Made by a program: the position numbers and the translations under genes. This document shows positions 24,012 to 35,745 of a stretch of DNA of 64,000 bases, piece after piece; position 1 is the first letter of the stretch; every line of letters begins with the position of its first letter. Origin of the DNA: Hedera helix (Eukaryota > Streptophyta > Magnoliopsida > Apiales > Araliaceae); the NCBI GenBank assembly GCA_947179155.2, contig OX359264.1:50231702-50295701 (forward strand), written 5' to 3'. The notes beneath the pieces were generated by a model. It did not search any database. It had not been told where the DNA came from and saw only the letters and a program-made list of their open reading frames with translations.

Positions 24012-25346
24012 AATGACCTACTTTGCGATAAAAGTCATAACTTCTTTGTGTTTACATATTTTTGAAAGATTCAAGTTGGGTTTCCTTTAAAACTCATATA
24101 TGTAACTTTCTAGCCATAGAAATTCATTTTTCAACTTGTACATTTCAAATTACAACAATAAATATCACATGCTTAGTTAGGGTTTTACCGGTAAAGTTCG
24201 ATATGAACATTTCTACCATTTTTATGCATACCACACATATCAAAACTTGATATAAACACCTCAAACCATGAATATACATATATTACATAGTTTAAGACTT
24301 CTAGACCATCAAAATAACTTTTGATCGGTTAAAAATATATTTTAACCGTTCAAATCATATCTAGACTACAAAAATGACATAAGAAGAAGATAGAACACTT
24401 TTGAACCTTATGCTCTTGGATGCTCTTCTTCTATTGGCAAGGAACTTTGCTAGAGACTCCACCTTGGCTTCTAGATATACACTTCTAGTGTTATATCTCT
24501 CAAAACTCTCCAACAATGCTCTCCCTTCTCTCTAAAATTTCTTTCTCTCTCTAAAAATACTATCAATCATAGAAATGACCAACATTGCACATGTGTTGGT
24601 GATTTCTATTTATAGAACTCTAGGAACACTTCATTAACTCTTTAATCAACTAGCATTGGTGCAATTAGGAGCTAATGGTGATTATTATTGCCTTGATTGA
24701 CTAGGTGATGAACGTGGTGAATGACTAGGGTTGGTGTAGTGGTTGAACCACTTAGTCCTTTAAGAGATTTTCCAAGCAACATGAGCAACACTCCACCCCC
24801 TTGTGGGCCCCACCAGACCCGGCCAAATGGCCTTTTTATTAACCATTTTTGTTTTATTTTTATTGCTCATTTATACATATATACATCTATATATATATAT
24901 ACACTTATATATATTGTTTGACCAATCTTTGACTTCCTATTGGCCTCCATATTGGACTCTAGGATTTAATATATCGGACTCATTCATTTAATTTGGTTGG
25001 GCTCAATTTAATTTTCACATTGGGCTAGCATTTAATAAACTATGCTACCTTTAATTAAAATAAACATTGGGCTTATTTAATTAATTACATGGACTAAGGT
25101 TTAATTTAATTATTGGGTTACTAGGTAAATTTAATTGACCTAGTTTAACAACTCATTTGGATTTAAAATATAATCCAATTAGATTTACTTTAATTAATTA
25201 TAACATCTTGTTTTATTGCTTTAAATAAATATACACATACACAAGTATATTTATTCAATTATCTAATGCACAATTAATTAGTATAAAAATTTTAATTCAT
25301 TGCTAATTATTTAATAATCATAATTACAATGTCTAATGAAATTCGT
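24012..25346 (-). mobile_element. Ty3/gypsy-type LTR, minus strand
   Basis: On the minus strand it starts TGTAATGACCACGAATTTC (25346) and has a TATA-like ttctatttatag (complement, 24604-24615). It is related to 1-2074. The left end near tgacctactttg (24012) is inferred. Confidence 0.55.
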
Positions 25347-25946
25347 GGTCATTACAAAAGCAACTTTGCAAAACAAGCCACCTAAATTGGGTCCCCTAGC
25401 TTGACCGACCAAATGGCCTTTTATGGCCATTTTTTCTTTATTTTTCATGCTTTAATTATACATATATACATCTATATATATATATATACACATATATATT
25501 AATGTTGACGAATCTTGACTTTCTATTGGGCTCCATATTGGACTTTATTATTTAATATATTGGGCTTATCCAATTAATTTGGTTGGGCTCAATTTAAATG
25601 CTCCATTGGGCTATCATTAAATCACATATATTACATTTAATTAAATCAAGCATTGGGATAGATTAATTAATCACATAGACTAATGCTTAATTAATTACAT
25701 GGACTACTAGGTAAATTCAATTGACCTAGTTTAACAACTCTTTTGGATTTAAGATATAATCCAATTAGATTTGCTTTACTTAATTATAACAGCTTGCTTC
25801 ATTGCATTAAATAAATATACACATACACAAGTATATTTATTAAATTATCTAACGCACAAATAATTAGTACCAAAATTTTAATTCATTCCTAATTATTTAA
25901 TAATCATAATTACAATGTCTAATTGAATTCGTAGTCATTACGTATG
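25347..25946 (-). repeat. Tandem partial copy of the preceding LTR
   Basis: 25395-25943 repeats 24820-25345 almost base for base (ccaaatggcc, ttgggctcaattt, acctagtttaacaactc, acacaagtatatttatt, ccaatgtctaat...tcattac). The U3-side half is therefore present twice in tandem. Confidence 0.75.
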
Positions 25947-25999
25947 ATGCATAGAATGTTATGATGGCTCCCTCCGTCTATTATAAAACTTGTTACATC

Positions 26000-26350
26000 T
26001 TTGCTCATACTCTTCCTCCTCGACATCCCATGTTGAACGCCTTGGGGATTGTTCCAAATGCCTTATGGATGAATACTATTTTCTCATTTTCACCTCTTAA
26101 TCGTAGTAGGTTGGGGCATAATACTTCCTCATCACGGCCTTCAACTTCTCCCACGTTTCGATTAGACGTTTTCCACTCCTCCTCCGATTAATCACAAAGT
26201 CATCCTACTAAGTATCCACATAGCTAGAGAACAACTTGGTTGCAAGTTTAAACTTATTATGATCTGAATAATCATGATCAACTCCCAATCCATATCCCTC
26301 TCCCACTTTAAATTCTTAGGATCATTCTCGTCTCAAAAATAATTCTTCTT
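26000..26350 (-). pseudogene. Ty3/gypsy gag fragment (Retrotrans_gag-like)
   Basis: On the minus strand codons read DHDYSDHNKFKLATKLFSSY, then DDFVINRRRSGKRLIETWEK and LKAVMRKYYAPTYYD. This is the familiar core of plant gypsy gag, where a hydrophobic/charged helix is followed by WWD.., RRR.G, TWEE.K..MR and P..Y. The two Trp codons expected before the Asp are both TAG here, and more stops follow Tyr-Asp, so it is dead. At least one frameshift separates it from an upstream NDPKNLKWERDMDW stretch. No protease, RT or integrase follows. Confidence 0.65.
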
Positions 26351-26399
26351 CCATGACTTCCCTTCGTAAACACATTTATTTTAGTAACCAAACATATTT

Positions 26400-26880
26400 T
26401 CTACAAAACAAGGGTTAGTATAAAAAAAAATCTCACCACTCCCTTACGTGTTTCACTCAATACAATGTTTCACTCAATCACTCGTGTTTACGCTCAGTTG
26501 GCTTTTTACCCTCTAATGATATCATAACTCTTGCCTTTTGTCACTTAAATATTCTCTCTTATAAATTCATTTTGAATTTACCAAACAAATCAAAGTTTCT
26601 AGATTAATTCAACAATAACTTATCAACAATAATAAATAGCAAAGTATGAATTATGATTTATCAACACAGTTCACGGGTTGCCTTTGAACATTTCGAATTT
26701 ATTCCCAATTGCACTTCACGGATCTGATTGGAATAGAATTGAAGCCTCACGGAGTTTTCGCCTTTAAATGTGCCTTGAAACTCCTTGATCTTCGTAAATT
26801 TGCACTTGATTGAATCCTCAAACATCAACAAAATTGCAATTTAGAATAAAACTTGAAAATAACAAAAATTCTTTTTTCTT
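26400..26880 (-). other. Probable gypsy leader remnant
   Basis: This AT-rich sequence lies upstream (minus strand) of the gag fragment and contains the complement of ttatgatatcattagagggt, a leader-like stretch. No coding or terminal repeat is supported. Confidence 0.3.
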
Positions 26881-27044
26881 CATTCTAGTTATTATTTTTA
26901 ATTTTTTTATTTTCTTCATTCACTTTTTAAAATTCTTGTTTTCTTCATGCTAGTTGTCATTTTCAGTGTTCTTATTTTCATAATATTCATTCTAGTTGTT
27001 CTTGTCTATATTCTCGCTTTCATAATGATCAATCTGTAAATGAG

Positions 27045-27476
27045 TTGTCATCATTTAGCATTGATTGTGATCAATTTCATACGGATAGTGTTTTTCTATT
27101 GGATTTAGTGTCATTACACGATTTTGAATATACTATCCTAGATGGGAAAAGAAAGATTAAATTTATTGAGTATGCAAATGATTGTAATGTTGATTCTATA
27201 GTTGTGTTTTTATCTTGTGTAGTTGGTTATGACCTTTTTATTCTATTAACGCCATTGCTTGATTTTGAGTATGTTAACGTCAATAGGAAGGGGAAGATTG
27301 TTTGTGTTTTACAGATTCATGGTAAGATGAAATTCAACAGTGAGTGGGAAATAAAACATTCTGCGAGTCTATCGGATCAATGCATAGGATTCATAAAAGG
27401 GAGTATTTTTAATTTTGATCTGGTAAACTATGCATATAAATTTGAGATTCTTGAGTTCTTAGTGATTATACATTAG
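27045..27476 (+). CDS. Retroelement ORF of unknown family, copy B
   Basis: A 143-codon open frame. Residues 1-102 match the inverted ORF at 21881-22450 at about 78% (for example SSFSIDC, DSVF, YTILDGKRKIKF, TPLLDFE, MKF.. EWE), and the C-terminal 40 residues are not shared. The first codon is the most upstream start in the frame, but the shared block begins right at it and the DNA similarity continues 5', so the true protein probably began upstream. It is hydrophobic and Asp/Phe-rich, with no catalytic motif I know. It sits between a gag remnant and a pol tail, which suggests an uncharacterised ORF of a gypsy lineage or a captured host exon. Confidence 0.4.
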   Translation: MSSFSIDCDQFHTDSVFLLDLVSLHDFEYTILDGKRKIKFIEYANDCNVDSIVVFLSCVVGYDLFILLTPLLDFEYVNVNRKGKIVCVLQIHGKMKFNSEWEIKHSASLSDQCIGFIKGSIFNFDLVNYAYKFEILEFLVIIH

Positions 27477-27929
27477 ACAAATATTCAATGGTTTTGTTTT
27501 GTTTTTGACCTAGGTGAATTGAAGATGGTGAATTTACGAATGGCAAAGTCAATAGGCTACCAACATTATTAGTTGACCATAAGATTCATCTTGGTTTAGT
27601 CTGTGTTATGTTTGATCCAGGAATCCAAGAATGGGCTTTTATGAGAATCAAGGAATTTCCTATATTGATTTATGATCCAAAAATTTAAAAATGGATAATA
27701 ATACAATTTGAGGAATTCTACATTATGAACTTTGATCCTGGAATTCAAGCATGGTTGAATATCAAGATGCGATATAGAGAATTTTCAAGATTGACATTTG
27801 ATCCATGAGGGAATAATATTTATCATATTCTTATTTGCATTACTGACATTGTTTTTATGATTAACTTATCAGGTAAGAATTGTGGTTCTGTTTTATTGAG
27901 CATTACTAATTTAATTTGTTTTAATGTAG

Positions 27930-28170
27930 GACCAGATTTGTAGACAAATCCTTTTCAAGAAGAGTGGAATGATACGATCCTGACCGTGTCAACATCAAAC
28001 GAGGCAAAGCTTATTGGATACTTGGTTAAAAAGAATTATTCAATTTAAATCATTATCAAGATATGGGTTAGAGAGTTCAAGTTCGAGTTCCTATTGAATC
28101 GGTTACTCGCGCACGGGCTAAACGTTTCAATGAAGGGCTTGTTGGTTTAATTCAAGAAGTTTGGGCTGAA
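27930..28170 (+). pseudogene. Ty3/gypsy polyprotein C-terminal tail remnant
   Basis: A NPFQE-type stretch (about 27945) and then VTRARAKRFNEGLVGLIQEV (28102-28161) are the conserved tail of plant gypsy polyproteins, where a TR.RAK.. motif precedes the 3' LTR. Frameshifts and stops lie between the two parts. RT, RNase H and integrase are absent. Confidence 0.55.
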
Positions 28171-28919
28171 AAAATGCGTCCAATTCAATTCAGTTTAAGA
28201 TGGAGATTTAAAATTTGTTCAAATAATTAAGGCGAGCCCAAATTAAGCCAAACAAAGTGGAAAAAAAAGTTGGGAATATTTTTGCGACGTCAAAGTTCAG
28301 CGCATCCGGTTCTGAAATGAACTAGGTTTAGCTCGACCGATGCTGAGCGACAAAGAGCTCAGCGCGTCCTCTCAGCGTGGCCGGTGCTGAAACGTGATTT
28401 TAATTTTTTGAATTTAATTATTTTCAGAATTTTTCTTAGATTTTGTTTCCTTATTTAATTAGGATTTTTTTGTAATGTTATTTTCTATTAATTAGAGGAT
28501 TAGGAACACATAGAAGTACTATAAATATAGATTTATCGCTCTTGTAAACAACAATTTTTGATCATTCAATACATTCCTGAGATGATTTATTTTTCATCTT
28601 TTGATTCTTTGAGAATTTCTAAGCTATTTATTAGTGTTCTTGATAATTTTATCTTGACTTATCATTTAACAATACATAGTTAGGTGTGGCGTCTTCTACC
28701 TCATCAATCGTAGATTGTATCGAGGTTCTTGTCTCATTATAGACTACAGATTTAGGTGTCATTGGTATCCATTTAATGCATTTTTTCACAAACAAGTACC
28801 AAATTTTCGCTTCAATATAAGCGACGGGTTGAGGTGTTATGCGTGTTCTAACAAATAACTTAGCTTGAAAATGATCTCGACAACGTTCACTTTAGGCAAG
28901 TGTACCGTGGACCTTTTCA
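28047..28919 (+). repeat. 3' direct repeat (LTR) of the composite element
   Basis: It is similar to 21016-21883 over its whole length, with TATA box actataaatata (28520-28531) and end CCTTTTCA. Host sequence (tattgatcttttggatgaat) resumes immediately and matches 44606-44640. Confidence 0.65.
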
Positions 28920-28920
28920 G

Positions 28921-29257
28921 TATTGATCTTTTGGATGAATACAAAGTGGATTAAGAAGAATTAAGAATATATATTCTATTAAAATTAGAACTTATTACGA
29001 TTTAATTTGACTTTACCCGACATCAAAGGACTCGCTAAAATCCGACTTGATTCGTTTCGATTCAAATCGAGTTTTGTTTTCGAATCAAACTTAAATTAAT
29101 TCGTTTGTATTTTAGTTGAATGAGTTAAATTGGAACTACATCATGTTAAACTTGAGACCAACTCAGTTAAACTCTTTTAGCCTTGATTTAAATAATATTA
29201 AATTAATTAATAAATATATATAGTTATCCACATCACATATATGATATAATGTTACAT

Positions 29258-29263
<6 letters not shown>
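28921..29263 (+). repeat. Duplicated host segment with two more copies downstream
   Basis: acgatttaatttgactt..cccgacatcaaaggact and tcaaatcgagtttt recur at 42900-42980 and 44688-44765. This is the distal end of duplication copy 1. Confidence 0.75.
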
Positions 29264-29318
<55 letters not shown>

Positions 29319-32300
29319 ACTGATCCATTAATAATGTTATGAAAGTAGATCTATTCTTACAGTAGCTTTCAGTCGTCTAGGCTGAAATCTGACAGTTTAT
29401 ATGACCATTGTCAGTAGTATAATATCCAGGTATCCGCCGTATTATACTGCGGACAAGGGATATTGTCCAAAATGCCCCCAACATTTAAATGAGCAAATTC
29501 ATCATCCGCAGTATTATACTACGGACGATGGAAATTGCAAAAATGACATCTGTAATATTAAACAAGTGATGATATTTTTGAAATATCTACCATCCGTAGT
29601 ATAATACTGCGGATGATTAAAATAGTATACGTTGACGTTTTTGGTTTTGGCTTTTCCCCAATCCGTAATTTCTATTGTTCGCAATATTAAACCGCGGACA
29701 GTAAAAATAATATGACTTTAGCTTTTCCTCAATCCACGGTTTCATAGGTAGTTTCACATTGAACATAAGAATAGCTTCATCAATTTAATCCTTTGTCAAA
29801 ACTGGCTGATACAATTTCTTCATCATCGTATTTTTGCTTAGTGTATATTTTGGCCCCATAGGAGAAGGAAATAGCGCAGATAATACAGAAGAAAAAGATA
29901 TAACAAAATAATTGTAAAATTTTATTTTCTAAATAATATTATCATAATTCATATGAGATTTTATTATGTACTTGCTTGTGTAGATGTGTTTGGTCTCTTT
30001 AATCTATCATCTTATTTAGTTTAAACCATAGGGTTCATCAGTTGGTAAATGAAGGAAAGATGTTCAATGTGAATCTACTTATTATTGGGGAGAGCCAAAG
30101 CCAAAAATGTCGTATATTATTTCTATCTTTCTTCTTCCTCTATAGATTTTAGTATTGTTCTACCTCTTTTTTTCTCTAATATCTTTTTCCTCCCCTACTT
30201 TTTCTGTTGTAGATTTATATTTCTTGCGTTTGTTTCTTGTGTTTAGGAAGGAACGACTCTTTGACCTTAGAATTCAAATTGGGTTAAGCCAAATTAGGTG
30301 AATATACATGTACCATCCACAGTATTATACTGCGGACAGGGGATTTTTTTATTGACCGTCCGTAGTATAATACTGTGAATCTACAATAAGTAGAGCAGGA
30401 AAAACAGAGGATGAAACAGATCTTAGAGAGAAAAAAAAGATAGAATAACACTAAAATCTACAAAGGAAGAATCAAGTTAGAAATAATATACTTCGTTTTT
30501 GGCTTTGACTTTCCCCTAATAATAGGTAGATTCACATTGAACATCTACACAAACAATTACATAATAAAATCTCATATGGATTATGATAATATTATGTAGA
30601 AAACAAGTTTATCAAATTATTGTGTTATATCATTTCCTTTTGTATTGTCTGTGCTATTTCATTCTCCTATGGGGCCAAAATATACACTTAGTAAAATATG
30701 ATGATGAAGACGATGTATCAGCCAGTTTTGACAAAGGATTAAATTGATGAAGCTATTCTCATGTTCAATGTGAATCTGCCTATTAAATTACGGATTGGGG
30801 GAAAGACAAAGCCATACTAATTCTACCGTCCGCAGTTTAATACTGCGGACGATAGAAATTGTAGATTGGGGGTAAGCCAAAGCCAAAAATGTGACATCCC
30901 CAAATTTGAGCCCACACAATTCAAACTTGAGTTATTAAATACACAACAACTATTACAATATAACGTACAACGTACCACAATACAGTATTTAATAATACAC
31001 AACTAAGTCTTCATTATTATTTTCATACTATTTTACAACTTATTAAGACTAATACAGCTACAACTCGGACCTTCACTCCATCCCCAGACTAGACTCAACT
31101 ACTCTCTCATCTCCTGTTGAAAAACAATGGAACAAAAGGAAAGGATGAGCTCAAATAGCCCAGTAAAGAATATCATAACTAAGATAATGACAAATAAATT
31201 ATCGTTAGCCTTCAACAGTTGAGTTTTTGATAGAATAATTTAAACAGCAAGTTTTAATTCAACAACTGCAGTTTGAGTTCTTAAACAAAGTTCAAATCAA
31301 TAACTGTAGCAGAATAACAACCATTAGAAAAATTATATGACCATGATGTCCATTCACTTCTCTTTTTAAGAAAAACATCATCAACTTTTATTATCTGAAA
31401 CACCACTAGCCATGATAATACGATTTCATAGTTCCTGGTCATAATCATGCAAGTCAACAGTTCATCTTTGCACTACGACCAAAGATATTTAATATAGCAC
31501 CTATGGTCATAATTATACTAGTCTACATCATTTGGTTATAATCATACCAAGCAACAATTCATCTTTGCCCCAGGCCAAAGAGAACATTCACCACGTGCCT
31601 TAAAAGACACATCATCAAATATATCGCCTTTAACCTATCAACGCCTTTAACCTGTCAACACATTTATTCAATCTGTGCCCCAGGTCACATATATCAACAA
31701 TAATTTGATTTTTGATTATTAGAATAATAATAGAGATATGAATAATGAATAGAAGAAACAGGATAAATAATAAATATCGAAAGTTTATAATTTTACTTTG
31801 TGCATATTCAAATAATATCCAAATTGTCAACATGATGTGGAGTGAAATTCAAAAATGACATTCAAGATCCACAGTTCAGAATAACAGTTACAATTCTATC
31901 GAAAGGTTCATGTAATTATGAATGTACAATTAAAATGATATTAAATGAAACACAAACTGTTAAGAAAATTATAATCATTTCAAAAGTTTTACCGGACAAT
32001 ACTTACCATAGTAAGTTTAAGAGTATAAAAGAAATAATATCCCTTACCATAGTAAGTTTGAATAATAGAAGATGAAAAAGATGGTATCCCTTACAAGTAA
32101 GAAAGAAAATAATATTCATTTATGATGATGAAAAGAATGATACTCTTACCTTCTCACGTGATTGGATATTAATAAAAATGAGGTTGATCAATCTATATAT
32201 TTATAATATAATTAGTAATTTCCATATATAAATTTCAAGGTGTATGATAACTCGTATATTATGAACTATCAAAATTATTTATATAATATAAATTTTTGTA

Positions 32301-33825
32301 GTGTAAAATAATAACTTCAAAAATAACTTTTGAAATAATATTTCAAAATAAATATTCCAAATAAAGCTTTTTAAAATAAATCTTCTCAAAGAAGAGTCTT
32401 ATAAAGGAAGATTTGTGAATATCGTGTGAAATAGGTATTTGTGCAATTACTACTCTTTAATAAAATACTTACTTGAAAATTCCTGCACTTCTTTTGGTTT
32501 TCAAACACTTAAGATAACCTTACTATTCTCAGAGAAAACTCACAAAATACTTGTAGAAAATTTTTATGTTTTCAGTGTGATTTTTCTATTCAGCTGAGCA
32601 AACTATTTATAGGAGGAAATAAAGTACTATGCGGTAGGTGAGCAGCAGGCGTGCAGCACGCCAGTGCTGCAATTACAGCAGCAGCCACATGGCTGCTTTT
32701 TTTTCCCTCACCAAACTTCAGCAACCAAATTCCATTCAAATTCTCTTGTGGCCCCCATTGAGGGTCCATATGTTACTATTCAAAATAATAATAAAAATTA
32801 TTATTATTTTTTTTTCTTTCTATGGGTCCAACATATATAATAAAATAATGCTACAACGATAATTCAACAATAATGTAAGAAACATTTTACTAATATTTAT
32901 TAATTTAATAATTTACTGTATATTTGCTACTATGACAATTATTAGGTTCAATAATTTTAAAATATAGTGTAATAACAATTATTGATTCAATGATATAAAA
33001 TACAGTGTAATGACAATTATTGAATCAATAATGCAAAATACTGTGTAACAACAATTATTGATGAATACTGTGCAATGACCACGTTATCAGATCAATAATA
33101 TGAGACATTGGGCAATACTGTGTGCTACTATAGAATACTGTGTGCTACAGTAAAATACCATAAAATACCATATACTACTATTCTTTTATCACCGGTATTT
33201 TAGTAGTTAAAAATGATAACACCATTGACTATTTTTATTTAAAAAGTTACTTCTGTCGTTTTTTATATCCGACAAATATTCCGTTGTGGGGTCTACCAAT
33301 GATTAATTATTTCGGCGCCGTCGTACGACCGAATATTCCCTGACAAAACGAATATTACTCGACAAAACGAAGATTGTCCGACATAATAAAATTTGCACAT
33401 AACATCCTTAACTTTTAACTTTATCAATTTAACCACTTATTATTTCAGGAAATATATATATATGAAGAAAAATTAAATTTTATATTTTATAAAATTCGGT
33501 GTCTTACAAAAAACGTAAACGTATACTATTTCAATCGTCCGCAGTATTGTACTGCGAACAATAGATATTTTAAAAATGTCATCACTTGTTTAATATTGCG
33601 GATGACATTTTTCCAATTTCCATCGCTCGTAGTATAATACGGCGGACGATAAGTTTCTTTCTTTAAATGTTTGAGGCATTTTGGACAATATCCCTCGGCC
33701 GTAGTATAATACTGCGGATACTTGGATATTATATTGCGGACGAGAGTCATATAAACCGTCAGATCTCAACTTAAATGGTTGAGATCTGTTGTAAGAATAG
33801 ATCTACTTTTATAACGTTGTCAATG

Positions 33826-33875
<50 letters not shown>
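29264..33875. mobile_element. 1.9-kb near-palindromic fold-back element, split by a solo LTR
   Basis: The element proper is 29317-33828, bounded on both sides by (TA)n (29264-29316, 33829-33875). With the solo LTR and its duplication removed, about 1888 bp remain. The left half (29317 to about 30290) is the reverse complement of the right half (about 30380-30889 plus 33514-33828): for example tatattttggccccataggag (29848) against ctcctatggggccaaaatata (30665), and atgttcaatgtgaatctac (30060) against its complement at 30526. A quasi-palindrome, CCGCAGTATTATACTGCGG or a variant, recurs about ten times. There is no coding sequence. The ORFs 29401-29604 and 33526-33750 are the two arms read through and are mirror images of each other. 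Confidence 0.85.
30890..33508 (-). mobile_element. 2.6-kb gypsy-type solo LTR (copy C) with 5-bp TSD
   Basis: On the minus strand it starts TGTAAGACACCGAATTTTAT (33508) and ends ..CCAAATTTGGGGATGTCACA (30890). It is flanked by AAAAA (30885-30889, 33509-33513). It is the same family as 46555-52440: near-identical stretches include cctgttgaaaaacaatggaacaaaa (31117, complement at 51375) and the ccctta.catagtaag repeats (32040). The TATA box is the complement of ctatttatag (32603-32612). Just upstream of it, in U3, lies a GC-richer block (32635-32760) that is absent from the other copies. The ORFs inside (31630-32862) are chance openings. Confidence 0.85.
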
Positions 33876-33878
<3 letters not shown>

Positions 33879-34319
33879 GCTGTAAAGAAGCGCTTAAAAA
33901 GGAGCTAACCAAAGTTTTGCTTAGACTTGACAAATGGGCGAGTCAAGTCCAAATGGGTAGGGTTAAGGCTGGGTTAGGTTAAATTTGGTCTAACCAATAA
34001 TCAATATAATATATTTAAAATATATAAATGTAATACTAATTTAAATCTTGTTATTTCATAATTTTTAATATATTTTATCAATTTTGATATTAGAAATATT
34101 TTAAATTAACTTTCAAATGTCAATAATAATAATCTTTTAATTTGGGACGAAAGAAGTAAATAATTTCATTCAATAAAAAGACAATCCCCTAAGTGAAAAA
34201 AAATTAAAAGTTTAATCACTTAATTGAAAAAATTGAGAGTTCATTCCCAAAATAGAAAAGCGTTAAAAATTCAGGGTATTAATATATATTTAGGCCAATT
34301 GAGATATTGTAACTTTTAG
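33876..34319. other. AT-rich host sequence between fold-back element and copy 2
   Basis: Nothing was recognised. Confidence 0.4.
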
Positions 34320-34656
34320 GTTTCAACTTAGATTTTCACTTAGATGAGTTTATTTTTTGCCATTATGTCTCCTTAATGTGAAGCTTGTTTGTGAGTTTAT
34401 TTCTTACTTTTCTAGTGAGATTTGATTAGTTATTGATATTGTAATGGTGAATATGATATACTTATTATGAAATTATATTGTACTACCCAAAAAATGAGAT
34501 TTTAAAAAAATAATTAAAAGAAATGAATAAAATTATGTATTTTAAATAACCAGCAACTGTATTTTTAAAAAGATTATGCATTTTAAGTGATCGATTAATA
34601 AGTGTTTGTATTTTAGAAAAGTATGACTTAAGAATTTGACAGTTTTCAATCGAGTA

Positions 34657-34931
34657 CTCCCTCCATCCCTTTTTAATTGAAGTTTTAAGGTTATACATAT
34701 AGATTAAGAAATATAATTAATACTTTGTCTGATTAATTAAATTGAGTATAAAATTTTAATATTAATATTCTAAAATTTATTTAAAAGATGAGAGAGAAAC
34801 AAATTAACCTTTGATCATAAAGAATACTATGATAAATTAAGTATTTAATATTTTTTTGAAATTTACAAACGACAAATAAAAAAGAGTAAATATTCATCTC
34901 TAAAAAGACAAATAAAAAAGGACGGAGGGAA
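34657..34931. mobile_element. Stowaway-like MITE, copy 2
   Basis: CTCCCTCCATCCC and its inverted counterpart GGACGGAGGGA bound the element, flanked by TA (34655-34656 and 34932-34933). These are Stowaway (Tc1/mariner) hallmarks. The interior is AT-rich and non-coding. Confidence 0.75.
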
Positions 34932-35745
34932 TAGTGTCTAACTTGGATATATTAATTTTAATTTTCAATTAACCACCGAACTTAATAGAAATTTCAATAG
35001 GGATCTAGAAATATATAAAAGTATTCTTTAGGTTCTTTTTACTAATGATAAAAGACAGTATTTTATATTATTTCTTTTCTTTTTTTTCAACGTTGTCTAT
35101 TGACAATAATTGGACCATTTTTAAAAATGGAGGATATATGGTGTATTATATTCAACCATGGGTTTGATAAAATATTGTAGGGTGTGTTGATATATGCATG
35201 GTATAATAATTGTTACAAACTTAAATATATATATTTTAGTTTATAACTTATAATTTTGAAATATTTTTATATATTTTAGGTTCATACTTCGTGTTTATCT
35301 TAACTTATCCAAAAAAATATACTATGCCCTCAATATGCAACTTAAATGTATCAAGTAGTTATATGTTGTGATAACACATCGATGACTTAGGAGTTAGGAG
35401 TTAGGAGTTAAGTGAATTATATTAATGAATCAAGTGGTCATCAGTAGCATTGATCAATTTAAGTTAACATTATGTTAATTTCTAGATTTCATAATAACCA
35501 TCTACAAAATATGAAGGAAAAAAAAATTCCAGAATTTTTGGATGCAATGGATGCCTCCTCGTGGTCTCTTACTTTAGACTCAACCCGAGTTTTAACGAGT
35601 TACATATTTTACTTGCATATATTTAACAAAAGCAAGCGTTGGTCGATGAATATGGGACAATGCATCCTTAGCAGTCGACAGGGGGAGGATTCCACTTGAC
35701 TGACATTGTGGTCCATTAAACATTTAAACCTCAGCTACTGTCACT

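Larger units (their letters stand above)
21016..28919 (+). mobile_element. Composite Ty3/gypsy retrotransposon with nested fragments
   Basis: Direct repeats 21016-21883 and 28047-28919 (about 870 bp) bound the unit. The 5' copy is followed by a PBS-like TTGGTATCACAGC (21885-21897). Gypsy pol-tail codons precede the 3' repeat. The interior is rearranged: an inverted ORF (21881-22450), an Ogre/Tat-like LTR with its own PBS (about 22500-24005), a minus-strand gypsy LTR with a tandem partial copy (24012-25946), a minus-strand gag fragment (26000-26350), then plus-strand sequence. In copy 2 (42868) host sequence runs straight through this point, which shows that the whole block is an insertion. 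Confidence 0.65.
11760..29220 (+). repeat. Segmental duplication, copy 1 (interrupted)
   Basis: Sequence from about 11760 is collinear with copy 2 from about 34320: the stretch leading into aatgaatatgatatacttattat, the Stowaway MITE, the block 13460-13720 (about 93% identical to 36290-36560 by eye), the TRIM, the tcggtcggggtagaga block (16314 and 39175), and the AT-rich downstream part. It continues as 20580-21005 and 28921-29220, matching 42560-43110. Insertions absent from copy 2 are the tRNA/LTR unit, the hAT-like element and the gypsy composite. No ORF is conserved between copies beyond short chance frames, so whatever was duplicated was non-coding or already dead. Confidence 0.8.

Noticed and set aside
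24012..25346. CAAAA as target duplication of this LTR
   Set aside because: It fits only if the LTR ends in TA rather than CA; the boundaries are too uncertain.
29401..33750. Two similar small ORFs (29401-29604 plus, 33526-33750 minus) as paralogous genes
   Set aside because: They are the two arms of the fold-back element read in mirror image.
12941..35699. Similar ORFs 12941-13165 and 35472-35699
   Set aside because: Again duplicated DNA: the frame is not kept along the whole alignment (indels shift it).
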